Notes: generated from the letters alone by a model not told the origin. A DNA stretch of 64,000 nt from Astropecten irregularis (GCA_963971285.1 OZ020247.1:13722614-13786613), one strand, 5' to 3'. Positions 23,460 to 36,657 are shown, numbered from the stretch's first letter. Numbers and translations are program-made.

Positions 23460-24015
23460 AGATCGTGTTCAAAATATAGGATTTGAAAATTCCTCATGCG
23501 CTTTAACAATGGTCCCATGCACAAACCTATGCACGAAGGTGTGAACTAGACCGAATCTTACTGACTATGACAAACATAATCCAGGACCATTTCATGTCAC
23601 AACTCATTTTTGTCCACGCAGGCTCTACGGGCTTGCCTATAAGCGTGGCATGAGCCAGTCGTCTGGCATAGTCAGTGACATATGGTCAAGCTCCCCGCCT
23701 TCGTAATATGGTTTGTACATGGGCTCATTGCTAAAGCGCGTTAGGATTGGTATTTTAGAGGAGGGTTTCGCTACGCAGGGCTGTTTCAGTTTAAAAAATT
23801 CAGATCTATGATCTATGATTGGACAGCGCGCTGTCATATATAATACACATACAGTGTAGCACGTCATAACATGATATATAAATCATTACAGATTTCGCTA
23901 TGCAGGGCGACTTCAGGGTCAAAAATTCAGATGTATGATCTACACTGAAAATAAAAAGACACGTGTAATTTTGTTTTACCTGAATTTTCCCCAGAAATGA
24001 GCAGGCAGTTTTCAA
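23460..24015 (+). repeat. Truncated L fused to an S (deletion junction)
   Basis: The L runs normally through AGATCTATGATCTA near 23815 and then enters S at GATTGGACAGCGCGCTG. An L plus an S should measure 648 bp; this pair measures 556, so 92 bp are missing: the 3' end of L and the first part of S. The join lies within short shared GAT/TATGAT sequence. The lost part includes ACACGTGT and AATAAA of that L. The palindrome itself is intact. Confidence 0.9.
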
Positions 24016-26200
24016 AGATCGTGTTCAAAATATAGGATTAGACTGCGTGCTGCCATATATAATACACAAACAGTGTAAACGGGTATTGCATGTTTTGTAA
24101 AACATTGCAGATTTCGCTAAGCAGGGCGACTTCAGGTTCAAAAATTCAGATATATGATCTACACTGAAAATAAAAAGACACGTGTAATTTTGCTTTTCCT
24201 GAGTTTGACCCAGAAATGAGCAGGCAGATTTCAAAGATCGTGTTCAAAATATAGGATTGGACAGCGCGCTGTTATATTATGATACACATACAGTGTAGCA
24301 CGTCATAACATGATATATAAATCATTACAGATTTCGCTAAGCAGGGCGACTTCAGGGTCAAAAATTCAGATCTATGATCTACACTAAAAATAAAAACACA
24401 CGTGTAATTTTGTTTTTCCTGAGTTTGACCCAGAAATGAGCAGACATATTTCAAAGATCATGTTCAAAATATAACATTGGACAGCGCGCTGTCATATATA
24501 ATACACATACAGTGTAGCACGTCATAACGTGATTTGTAAAACATTGCATATTTCGCTAAGCGGGGCGACTTCAGGTTCAAAAATTCAGATGTATGATCTA
24601 CACTGAAAATAAAAAGACACGTGTAATTTTGTTTTACCTGAATTTTCCCCAGAAATGAGCAGGCAGTTTTCAAAGATCGTGTTCAAAATATAGTATTAGA
24701 CTGCGTGCTGCCATATATAATACACATACAGTGTAAACCGGTATTGCATGTTTTGTAAAACATTGCAGATTTTGCTAAGCAGGGCGACTTCAGGTTCAAA
24801 CATTCAGATCTATGATCTACACTGAAAATAAAAAGACACGTGTAATTTTGTTTTTCCTGAGTGTGACCCAGAAAATGAGCAGGCAGATTTCAAAGATCGT
24901 GTTCAAAATATAGGATTGGACAGCGCGCTGTTATATTATGATACACATACAGTGTAGCAAGTCATAACATGATATATAAATCATTACAGATTTCGCTATG
25001 CAGGGCGACTTCAGGGTCAAAAATTCAGATATATGATCTACACTGAAAATAAAAAGACACGTGTAATTTTGTTTTTCCTGAGTTTGACTCAGAAATGAGC
25101 AGGCAGATTTCAAAGATCGTGTTCAAAATATAGGATTGGACAGCGCGCTGTTATATTATGATACACATACAGTGTAGCACGTCATAACATGATATATAAA
25201 TCATTACAGATTTCGCTATGCAGGGCGACTTCAGGGTCAAAAATTCAGATATATGATCTACACTGAAAATAAAAAGACACGTGTAATTTTGTTTTTCCTG
25301 AGTTTGACCCAGAAATGAGCAGGCAGATTTCAAAGATCGTGTTCAAAATATAGGATTGGACAGCGCGCTGTCATATATAATACACATACAGTGTAGCACG
25401 TCATAACGTGATTTGTAAAACATTGCAGATTTCGCTAAGCAGGGCGATTTCAGGTTCAAAAATTCAGATGTATGATCTACACTGAAAATAAAAAGACACG
25501 TGTAATTTTGTTTTACCTGAATTTTCCTAAGATATGAGCAGGCAGTTTTCAAAGATCGTGTTCAAAATATAGGATTAGACTGCGTGCTGTCATATATAAT
25601 ACACATACAGTGTAAACCGGTATTGCATGTTTTGTAAAACATTGCAGATTTCGCTATGCAGGGCGACTTCAGGGTCAAAAATTCAGATCTTTGATCTAGA
25701 CTGAAAATAAAAAGACACGTGTAATTTTGTTTTTCCTGAATTTGCCCCAGAAATGAGCAGCCAGATATCAAAGATCGTGTTCAAAATATCGGATTTGAAA
25801 AATCCTCATGCACTTTAACAATGGTCCCATGCACAAACCTATGCACGAAGGTGTGAACTAGACCGAATCTTACTGACTATGACAAACATAATCCAGGACC
25901 ATTTCATGTCACAACTCATTTTTGTCCACGCAGGCTCTACGGGCTTGCCTATAAGCGTGGCATGAGCCAGTCGTCTGGCATAGTCAGTGACATATGGTCA
26001 AGATCCCCGCCTTCGTAATATGGTTTGTACATGGGCTCATTGCTAAAGCGCGTTAGGATTGGTTTTTTAGGGGAGGTTTTCGCTACGCAGGGCTGTTTCA
26101 GTTTCAAAAATTCAGATCTATGATCTACACTGAAAATAAAAAGGCACGTGTAATTTTGTTTTTCCCGAGTTTGCCCCAGAAATGAGCAGGCAGATTTCAA
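24016..26200 (+). repeat. Nine-unit segment copied from the 4.9-6.9 kb type
   Basis: S units end 24234, 24454, 24673, 24893, 25113, 25333, 25552 and 25771; L (class beta) ends 26200. From about 24235 it follows 4923-6888 at a constant offset of 19312 bp and shares rare markers: CCAGATATCAA in the pre-L monomer and GGGGAGGTTTTCGC in L. The first S (to 24234) instead resembles the 1963 bp family (TTTTGCTTTTCCTGAG). Confidence 0.9.
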
Positions 26201-26419
26201 AGATCGTGTTCAAAATATAGGATTGGACAGCACGCTGTCATATATAATACAAATACAGTGTAGCACGTCATAACGTGATTTGTAAAACATTGCAGATTTC
26301 GCTAAGCAGGGCGACTTCAGGGTCAAAAATTCAGTTTTATGATCTAGACTGAAAATAAAAAGACACGTGTAATTTTGTTTTTCCTGAATTTGCCCCAGAA
26401 ATGAGCAGCCAGATGTCAA
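26201..26419 (+). repeat. Recombinant S monomer joining two repeat families
   Basis: The left half is the type A' form with ATACAAATACAGTG, as after L at 3606 and 6889. The right half is the pre-L form of the 1963 bp family (CAGTTTTATGATCTAGACTG, GCCAGATGTCAA). The switch lies near 26310-26330, in sequence shared by both. Immediately afterwards the 1963 bp family starts, so this monomer is the visible crossover or conversion border. Confidence 0.9.
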
Positions 26420-29265
26420 AGATCGTGTTCAAAATATCGGATTTGAAAAATTCTCATGCGCTTTAACAATGGTCCCATGCACAAACCTATGCACGAAGGT
26501 GTGAACTAGACCGAATCTTACTGACTATGACAAACATAATCCAGGACCATTTCATGTCACAACTCATTTTTGTCCACGCAGGCTCTACGGGCTTGCCTAT
26601 AAGCGTGGCATGAGCCAGTCGTCTGGCATAGTCAGTGACATATGGTCAAGCTCCCCGCCTTCGTAATATGGTTTGTACATGGGCTCATTGCTAAAGCGCG
26701 TTAGGATTTTTTTTTAGGGGAGGGTTTCGCTACGCAGGGCTGTTTCAGTTTCAAAAATTCAGATCTATGATCTACACTGAAAATAAAAAGACAAGTGTAA
26801 TTTTGTTTTTCCTGAGTTTGACCCAGAAAATGAGCAGGCAGATTTCAAAGATCGTGTTCAAATATAGGATTGGACAGCGCGCTGTTATATTATGATACAC
26901 ATACAGTGTAGAACGTCATAACATGATATATAAATCATTACAGATTTCGCTATGCAGGGCGACTTCATGTTCAAAAATTCAGATATATGATCTGCACTGA
27001 AAATAAAAAGACACGTGTAATTTTGTTTTTCCTGAGTTTGACCCAGAAATGAGCAGGCAGATTTCAAAGATCGTGTTCAAAATATAGGATTGGACAGCGC
27101 GCTGTCATATATAATACACATATAGTGTAGCACGTCATAACGTGATTTGTAAAACATTGCATATTTCGCTAAGCAGGGCGACTTCAGGTTCAAAAATTCA
27201 GATGTATGATCTACACTGAAAATAAAAAGACACGTGTAATTTTGTTTTACCTGAATTTTCCCCAGAAATGAGCAGGCAGTTTTCAAAGATCGTGTTCAAA
27301 ATATAGGATTAGACTGCGTGCTGCCATATATAATACACAAACAGTGTAAACCGGTATTGCATGTTTTGTAAAACATTGCAGATTTCGCTAAGCAGGGCGA
27401 CTTCAGGTTCAAAAATTCAGATATATGATCTACACTGAAAATAAAAAGACACGTGTAATTTTGCTTTTCCTGAGTTTGACCCAGAAATGAGCAGGCAGAT
27501 TTCAAAGATCGTGTTCAAAATATAGGATTGGACAGCGCGCTGTTATATTATGATACACATACAGTGTAGCACGTCATAACATGATATATAAATCATTACA
27601 GATTTCGCTATGCAGGGCGACTTCAGGGTCAAAAATTCAGATCTATGATCTACACTGAAAATAAAAAGACACGTGTAATTTTGTTTTTCCCGAGTTTGCC
27701 CCAGAAATGAGCAGGCAGATTTCAAAGATCGTGTTCAAAATATAGGATTGGACAGCACGCTGTCATATATAATACACATACAGTGTAGCACGTCATAACG
27801 TGATTTGTAAAACATTGCAGATTTCGCTAAGCAGGGCGACTTCAGGTTCAAAAATTCAGATCTATGATCTACACTGAAAATAAAAAGACACGTGTAATTT
27901 TGTTTTTCCTGAGTCAGACCCAGAAATGAGCAGGCAGATTTCAAAGATCGTGCTCAAAATATAGGATTGGACAGCGCGCTGTCATATATAATACACATAG
28001 AGTGTAGCACGTCATAACGTGATTTGTAAAACATTGCATATTTCGCTAAGCAGGGCGACTTCAGGTTCAAAAATTCAGATGTATGATCTACACTGAAAAT
28101 AAAAAGACACGTGTAATTTTGTTTTACCTGAATTTTCCCCAGAAATGAGCAGGCAGTTTTCAAAGATCGTGTTCAAAATATAGGATTAGACTGCGTGCTG
28201 CCATATATAATACACAAACAGTGTAAACCGGTATTGCATGTTTTGTAAAACATTGCAGATTTCGCTAAGCAGGGCGACTTCAGGTTCAAAAATTCAGATA
28301 TATGATCTACACTGAAAATAAAAAGACACGTGTAATTTTGCTTTTCCTGAGTTTGACCCAGAAATGAGCAGGCAGATTTCAAAGATCGTGTTCAAAATAT
28401 AGGATTGGACAGCGCGCTGTTATATTATGATACACATACAGTGTAGCACGTCATAACATGATATATAAATCATTACAGATTTCGCTATGCAGGGCGACTT
28501 CAGGGTCAAAAATTCAGATCTATGATCTACACTGAAAATAAAAAGACACGTGTAATTTTGTTTTTCCCGAGTTTGCCCCAGAAATGAGCAGGCAGATTTC
28601 AAAGATCGTGTTCAAAATATAGGATTGGACAGCACGCTGTCATATATAATACACATACAGTGTAGCACGTCATAACGTGATTTGTAAAACATTGCAGATT
28701 TCGCTAAGCAGGGCGACTTCAGGTTCAAAAATTCAGATCTATGATCTACACTGAAAATAAAAAGACACGTGTAATTTTGTTTTTCCTGAGTCAGACCCAG
28801 AAATGAGCAGGCAGATTTCAAAGATCGTGCTCAAAATATAGGATTGGACAGCGCGCTGTCATATATAATACACATACACATACAGTGTAGCACGTCATAA
28901 CGTGATTTGTAAAACATTGCAGATTTCGCTAAGCAGGGCGACTTCAGGTTCAAAAATTCAGATGTATGATCTACACTGAAAATAAAAAGACACGTGTAAT
29001 TTTGTTTTACCTGAATTTTCCCAAGAAATGAGCAGGCAGTTTTCAAAGATCGTGTTCAAAATATAGGATTAGACTGCGTGCTCCCATATATAATACACAT
29101 ACAGTGTAAACCGGTATTGCATGTTTTGTAAAACATTGCAGATTTCGCTATGCAGGGCGACTTCAGGGTCAAAAATTCAGTTTTATGATCTAGACTGAAA
29201 ATAAAAAGACACGTGTAATTTTGTTTTTCCTGAATTTGCCCCAGAAATGAGCAGCCAGATGTCAA
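26420..29265 (+). repeat. 1963 bp family, enlarged copy (L+11S, 2846 bp)
   Basis: L ends 26848; S units end 27067, 27286, 27505, 27725, 27944, 28163, 28382, 28602, 28821, 29046 and 29265. The four monomers ending 28163-28821 repeat those ending 27286-27944 at 877 bp spacing. The monomer ending 29046 is 225 bp through a repeated CACATA (28871-28882). 1963+877+6 equals the observed 2846. Confidence 0.93.
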
Positions 29266-31228
29266 AGATCGTGTTCAAAATATCGGATTTGAAAAATTCT
29301 CATGCGCTTTAACAATGGTCCCATGCACAAACCTATGCACGAAGGTGTGAACTAGACCGAATCTTACTGACTATGACAAACATAATCCAGGACCATTTCA
29401 TGTCACAACTCATTTTTGTCCACGCAGGCTCTACGGGCTTGCCTATAAGCGTGGCATGAGCCAGTCGTCTGGCATAGTCAGTGACATATGGTCAAGCTCC
29501 CCGCCTTCGTAATATGGTTTGTACATGGGCTCATTGCTAAAGCGCGTTAGGATTTTTTTTTAGGGGAGGGTTTCGCTACGCAGGGCTGTTTCAGTTTCAA
29601 AAATTCAGATCTATGATCTACACTGAAAATAAAAAGACAAGTGTAATTTTGTTTTTCCTGAGTTTGACCCAGAAAATGAGCAGGCAGATTTCAAAGATCG
29701 TGTTCAAATATAGGATTGGACAGCGCGCTGTTATATTATGATACACATACAGTGTAGAACGTCATAACATGATATATAAATCATTACAGATTTCGCTATG
29801 CAGGGCGACTTCATGTTCAAAAATTCAGATATATGATCTGCACTGAAAATAAAAAGACACGTGTAATTTTGTTTTTCCTGAGTTTGACCCAGAAATGAGC
29901 AGGCAGATTTCAAAGATCGTGTTCAAAATATAGGATTGGACAGCGCGCTGTCATATATAATACACATAGAGTGTAGCACGTCATAACGTGATTTGTAAAA
30001 CATTGCATATTTCGCTAAGCAGGGCGACTTCAGGTTCAAAAATTCAGATGTATGATCTACACTGAAAATAAAAAGACACGTGTAATTTTGTTTTACCTGA
30101 ATTTTCCCCAGAAATGAGCAGGCAGTTTTCAAAGATCGTGTTCAAAATATAGGATTAGACTGCGTGCTGCCATATATAATACACAAACAGTGTAAACCGG
30201 TATTGCATGTTTTGTAAAACATTGCAGATTTCGCTAAGCAGGGCGACTTCAGGTTCAAAAATTCAGATATATGATCTACACTGAAAATAAAAAGACACGT
30301 GTAATTTTGCTTTTCCTGAGTTTGACCCAGAAATGAGCAGGCAGATTTCAAAGATCGTGTTCAAAATATAGGATTGGACAGCGCGCTGTTATATTATGAT
30401 ACACATACAGTGTAGCACGTCATAACATGATATATAAATCATTACAGATTTCGCTATGCAGGGCGACTTCAGGGTCAAAAATTCAGATCTATGATCTACA
30501 CTGAAAATAAAAAGACACGTGTAATTTTGTTTTTCCCGAGTTTGCCCCAGAAATGAGCAGGCAGATTTCAAAGATCGTGTTCAAAATATAGGATTGGACA
30601 GCACGCTGTCATATATAATACACATACAGTGTAGCACGTCATAACGTGATTTGTAAAACATTGCAGATTTCGCTAAGCAGGGCGACTTCAGGTTCAAAAA
30701 TTCAGATCTATGATCTACACTGAAAATAAAAAGACACGTGTAATTTTGTTTTTCCTGAGTCAGACCCAGAAATGAGCAGGCAGATTTCAAAGATCGTGCT
30801 CAAAATATAGGATTGGACAGCGCGCTGTCATATATAATACACATACAGTGTAGCACGTCATAACGTGATTTGTAAAACATTGCAGATTTCGCTAAGCAGG
30901 GCGACTTCAGGTTCAAAAATTCAGATGTATGATCTACACTGAAAATAAAAAGACACGTGTAATTTTGTTTTACCTGAATTTTCCCAAGAAATGAGCAGGC
31001 AGTTTTCAAAGATCGTGTTCAAAATATAGGATTAGACTGCGTGCTGCCATATATAATACACATACAGTGTAAACCGGTATTGCATGTTTTGTAAAACATT
31101 GCAGATTTCGCTATGCAGGGCGACTTCAGGGTCAAAAATTCAGTTTTATGATCTAGACTGAAAATAAAAAGACACGTGTAATTTTGTTTTTCCTGAATTT
31201 GCCCCAGAAATGAGCAGCCAGATGTCAA
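29266..31228 (+). repeat. 1963 bp higher-order repeat, separate copy
   Basis: L ends 29694; S units end 29913, 30132, 30351, 30571, 30790, 31009 and 31228. Same monomer order and markers (AAAAATTCTCATG, ATCGTGCTCAAAAT) as the six tandem copies that end 9.5 kb upstream. Confidence 0.95.
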
Positions 31229-32753
31229 AGATCGTGTTCAAAATATCGGATTTGAAAAATTCTCATGCGCTTTAACAATGGTCCCATGCACAAACCTATG
31301 CACGAAGGTGTGAACTAGACCGAATCTTACTGACTATGACAAACATAATCCAGGACCATTTCATGTCACAACTCATTTTTGTCCACGCAGGCTCTACGGG
31401 CTTGCCTATAAGCGTGGCATGAGCCAGTCGTCTGGCATAGTCAGTGACATATGGTCAAGCTCCCCGCCTTCGTAATATGGTTTGTACATGGGCTCATTGC
31501 TAAAGCGCGTTAGGATTTTTTTTTAGGGGAGGGTTTCGCTACGCAGGGCTGTTTCAGTTTCAAAAATTCAGATCTATGATCTACACTGAAAATAAAAAGA
31601 CACGTGTAATTTTGTTTTTCCCGAGTTTGCCCCAGAAATGAGCAGGCAGATTTCAAAGATCGTGTTCAAAATATAGGATTGGACAGCACGCTGTCATATA
31701 TAATACACATACAGTGTAGCACGTCATAATGTGATTTGTAAAACATTGCAGATTTCGCTAAGCAGGGCGACTTCAGGTTCAAAAATTCAGATTAATGATC
31801 TACACTGAAAATAAAAAGACACGTGTAATTTAGTTTTACCTGAATTTTCCCCAGAAATGAGCAGGCAGTTTTCAAAGATCGTGTTCAAAATATAGGATTA
31901 GACTGCGTGCTGCCATATATAATACACATACAGTGTAAACCGGTATTGCATGTTTTGTAAAACATTGCAGATTTCGCTAAGCAGGGCGACTTCAGGTTCA
32001 AAAATTCAGATATATTATCTACACTGAAAATAAAAAGACAAGTGTAATTTTGTTTTTCCTGAGTTTGACCCAGGAAATGAGCAGGCAGATTTCAAAGATC
32101 GTGTTCAAAATATAGGATTGGACAGCGCGCTGTTATATTATGATACACATACAGTGTAGAACGTCATAACATGATATATAAATCATTACAGATTTTGCTA
32201 TGCAGGGCGACTTCAGGTTCAAAAATTCAGATATATGATCTACACTGAAAATGAAAAGACACGTGTAATTTTGTTTTTCCTGAGTTTGACCCAGAAATGA
32301 GCAGGCAGATTTCAAAGATCGTGTTCAAAATATAGGATTGGACAGCGCGCTGTCATATATAATACACATACAGTGTAGCACGTCATAACGTGATTTGTAA
32401 AACATTGCAGATTTCGATAAGCAGGGCGACTTCAGGTTCAAAAATTCAGATGTATGATCTACACTGAAAATAAAAAGACACGTGTAATTTTGTTTTACCT
32501 GAATTTTCCCAAGAAATGAGCAGGCAGTTTTCAAAGATCGTGTTCAAAATATAGGATTAGACTGCGTACTGCCATATATAATACACATACAGTGTAAACC
32601 GGTATTGCATGTTTTGTAAAACATTGCAGATTTCGCTATGCAGGGCGACTTCAGGGTCAAAAATTCAGTTTTATGATCTAGACTGAAAAAAAAAAGACAC
32701 GTGTAATTTTGTTTTTCCTGAATTTGCCCCAGAAATGAGCAGCCAGATGTCAA
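31229..32753 (+). repeat. L+5S unit, 1525 bp
   Basis: L (class gamma, nine T) ends 31656; S units end 31875, 32095, 32315, 32534 and 32753. The S ending 32095 carries the rare CCCAGGAAATGAG and ACAAGTGT; the same pair recurs in the monomer ending 61278. Confidence 0.88.
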
Positions 32754-34058
32754 AGATCGTGTTCAAAATATCGGATTTGAAAAATCCTCATGCGCTTTAA
32801 CAATGGTCCCATGCACAAACCTATGCACGAAGGTGTGAACTAGACCGAATCTTACTGACTATGACAAACATAATCCAGGACCATTTCATGTCACAACTCA
32901 TTTTTGTCCACGCAGGCTCTACGGGTTTGCCTATAAGCGTGGCATGAGCCAGTCGTCTGGCATAGTCAGTGACATATGGTCAAGGTCCCCGCCTTCGTAA
33001 TATGGTTTGTACATGGGCTCATTGCTAAAGCGCGTTAGGATTTTTTTTAGGGGAGGGTTTCGCTACGCAGGGCTGTTTCAGTTTCAAAAATTCAGATTAA
33101 TGATCTACACTGAAAATAAAAAGACAAGTGTAATTTTGTTTTTCCTGAGTTTGACCCAGAAAATGAGCAGGCAGATTTCAAAGATCGTGTTCAAAATATA
33201 GGATTGGACAGCGCGCTGTTATATTATGATACACATACAGTGTAGAACGTCATAACATGATATATAAATCATTACAGATTTCGCTATGCAGGGCGACTTC
33301 ATGTTCAAAAATTCAGATATATGATCTACACTGAAAATAAAAAGACACGTGTAATTTTGTTTTTCCTGAGTTTGACCCAGAAATGAGCAGGCAGATTTCA
33401 AAGATCGTGTTCAAAATATAGGATTGGACAGCGCGCTGTCATATATAATACACATACAGTGTAGCACGTCATAACGTGATTTGTAAAACATTGCAGATTT
33501 CGCTAAGCAGGGCGACTTCAGGTTCAAAAATTCAGATCTATGATCTACACTGAAAAAAAAAAGACACGTGTAATTTTGTTTTTCCTGAGTCAGACCCAGA
33601 AATGAGCAGGCAGATTTCAAAGATCGTGTTCAAAATATAGGATTGGACAGCGCGCTGTCATATATAATACACATACAGTGTAGCACGTCATAACGTGATT
33701 TGTAAAACATTGCAGATTTCGCTAAGCAGGGCGACTTCAGGTTCAAAAATTCAGATGTATGATCTACACTGAAAATAAAAAGACACGTGTAATTTTGTTT
33801 TACCTGAATTTTCCCAAGAAATGAGCAGGCAGTTTTCAAAGATCGTGTTCAAAATATAGGATTAGACTGCGTACTGCCATATATAATACACATACAGTGT
33901 AAACCGGTATTGCATGTTTTGTAAAACATTGCAGATTTCGCTATGCAGGGCGACTTCAGGGTCAAAAACTCAGTTTTATGATCTAGACTGAAAATAAAAA
34001 GACACGTGTAATTTTGTTTTTCCTGAATTTGCCCCAGAAATGAGCAGCCAGATGTCAA
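32754..34058 (+). repeat. L+4S unit, 1305 bp
   Basis: L (class gamma, eight T, CAGATTAATGATC) ends 33181; S units end 33401, 33620, 33839 and 34058. The unit recurs as 42990-44294 and 45817-47121. Confidence 0.9.
33013..33201 (+). other. Plus-strand open frame through an eight-T L unit (probably non-coding)
   Basis: In L units with exactly eight T and the added A near their end, a frame starting at ATG (MGSLLKRVRIFF...) stays open for about 62 codons across the T run. The same frame exists near 43243, 46070, 50421, 53689 and 56957. Nine-T units close it, and the sister unit at 60411 has a TAG (GATTTAGAAG). The peptide is basic and resembles nothing I know. It is best explained as chance phase. 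Confidence 0.15.
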
Positions 34059-35349
34059 AGATCGTGTTCAAAATATCGGATTTGAAAAATCCTCATGCGC
34101 TTTAACAATGGTCCCATGCACAAACCTATGCACGAAGGTGTGAACTAGACCGAATCTTACTGACTATGACAAACATAATCCAGGACCATTTCATGTCACA
34201 ACTCATTTTTGTCCACGCAGGCTCTACGGGCTTGCCTATAAGCGTGGCATGAGCCAGTCGTCTGGCATAGTCAGTGACATATGGTCAAGCTCCCCGCCTT
34301 CGTAATATGGTTTGTACATGGGCTCATTGCTAAAGCGCGTTAGGATTTTTTTTAGGGGAGGGTTTCGCTACGCAGGGCTGTTTCAGTTTCAAAAATTCAG
34401 ATCTATGATCTACACTGAAAATAAAAAGACACGTGTAATTTTGTTTTTCCCGAGTTTGCCCCAGAAATGAGCAGGCAGATTTCAAAGATCGTGTTCAAAA
34501 TATAGGATTGGACAGCACGCTGTCATATATAATACACATACAGTGTAGCACGTCATAATGTGATTTGTAAAACATTGCAGATTTCGCTAATTTCAAAAAT
34601 TCAGATTAATGATCTACACTGAAAATAAAAAGACAAGTGTAATTTTGTTTTTCCTGAGTTTGACCCAGAAAATGAGCAGGCAGATTTCAAAGATCGTGTT
34701 CAAAATATAGGATTGGACAGCGCGCTGTTATATTATGATACACATACAGTGTAGAACGTCATAACATGATATATAAATCATTACAGATTTCGCTATGCAG
34801 GGCGACTTCATGTTCAAAAATTCAGATATATGATCTGCACTGAAAATAAAAAGACACGTGTAATTTTGTTTTTCCTGAGTTTGACCCAGAAATGAGCAGG
34901 CAGTTTTCAAAGATCGTGTTCAAAATATAGGATTAGACTGCGTGCTGCCATATATAATACACATACAGTGTAAACCGGTATTGCATGTTTTGTAAAACAT
35001 TGCAGATTTCGCTAAGCAGGGCGACTGCAGGTTCAAAAATTCAGATATATGATCTACACTGAAAATAAAAAGACACGTGTAATTTTGCTTTTCCTGAGTT
35101 TGACCCAGAAATGAGCAGGCAGATTTCAAAGATCGTGTTCAAAATATAGGATTGGACAGCGCGCTGTTATATTATGATACACATACAGTGTAGCACGTCA
35201 TAACATGATATATAAATCATTACAGATTTCGCTATGCAGGGCGACTTTAGGGTCAAAAATTCAGATCTATGATCTAGACTGAAAATAAAAAGACACGTGT
35301 AATTTTGTTTTTCCTGAATTTGCCCCAGAAATGAGCAGCCAGATGTCAA
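34059..35349 (+). repeat. L+4S unit with a 205 bp monomer, 1291 bp
   Basis: L (eight T, 427 bp) ends 34485; S units end 34690, 34910, 35129 and 35349. The first S is about 15 bp short: GATTTCGCTAA runs straight into TTTCAAAAATTCAG near 34590, losing GCAGGGCGACTTCAG. The last S has a type B left half but a pre-L 3' half, so it is another hybrid. Confidence 0.88.
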
Positions 35350-36657
35350 AGATCGTATTCAAAATATAGGATTTGAAAAATCCTCATGCGCTTTAACAAT
35401 GGTCCCATGCACAAACCTATGCACGAAGGTGTGAACTAGACCGAATCTTACTGACTATGACAAACATAATCCAGGACCATTTCATGTCACAACTCATTTT
35501 TGTCCACGCAGGCTCTACGGGCTTGCCTATAAGCGTGGCATGAGCCAGTCGTCTGGCATAGTCAGTGACATATGGTCAAGCTCCCCGCCTTCGTAATATG
35601 GTTTGTACATGGGCTCATTGCTAAAGCGCGTTAGGATTGGTATTTTAGAGGAGGGTTTCGCTACGCAGGGCTGTTTCAGTTTAAAAAATTCAGATCTATG
35701 ATCTACACTGAAAATAAAAAGACACGTGTAATTTTGTTTTACCTGAATTTTCCCCAGAAATGAGCAGGCAGTTTTCAAAAATCGTTTTCAAAATATAGGA
35801 TTGGACAGCGCGCTGTTATATTATGATACACATACAGTGTAGCACGTCATAACATGATATATATATCATTACAGATTTCGCTAAGCAGGGCGACTTCAGG
35901 TTCAAAAATTCAGATGTATGATCTACACTGAAAATAAAAAGACACGTGTAATTTTGTTTTACCTGAATTTTCCCCAGAAATGAGCAGGCAGTTTTCAAAG
36001 ATCGTGTTCAAAATATAGGATTAGACTGCGTGCTGCCATATATAATACACATACAGTGTAAACCGGTATTGCATGTTTTGTAAAACATTGCAGATTTTGC
36101 TAAGCAGGGCGACTTCAGGTTCAAAAATTCAGATCTATGATCTACACTGAAAATAAAAAGACACGTGTAATTTTGTTTTTCCTGAGTGTGACCAAGAAAA
36201 TGAGCAGGCAGATTTCAAAGATCGTGTTCAAAATATAGGATTGGACAGCGCGCTGTTATATTATGATACACATACAGTGTAGCACGTCATAACATGATAT
36301 ATAAATCATTACAGATTTCGCTAAGCAGGGCGACTTCAGGGTCAAAAATTCAGATATATGATCTACACTGAAAATAAAAAGACACGTGTAATTTTGTTTT
36401 TCCTGAGTTTGACCCAGAAATGAGCAGGCAGATTTCAAAGATCGTTTTCAAAATATAGGATTGGACAGCGCGCTGTCATATATAATACACATACAGTGTA
36501 GCACGTCATAACGTGATTTGTAAAACATTGCATATTTCGCTAAGCGGGGCGACTTCAGGTTCAAAAATTCAGATGTATGATCTAAACTGAAAATTAAAAG
36601 ACACGTGTAATTTTGTTTTACCTGAATTTTCCCCAGAAATGAGCAGGCAGTTTTCAA
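35350..36657 (+). repeat. L+4S unit, copy of 771-2078
   Basis: L (class alpha) ends 35778; S units end 35998, 36218, 36438 and 36657. The match to the window start holds at offset 34579 and continues to about 38622. Private differences include CAAAAATCGTTTTC after the L and CTGAAAATTAAAAGAC in the last S. Confidence 0.92.

Noticed and set aside
23637..23867. 76-codon minus-strand frame starting at a true ATG
   Set aside because: It is a chimera made by the L/S deletion junction at about 23815 and crosses two repeat units.
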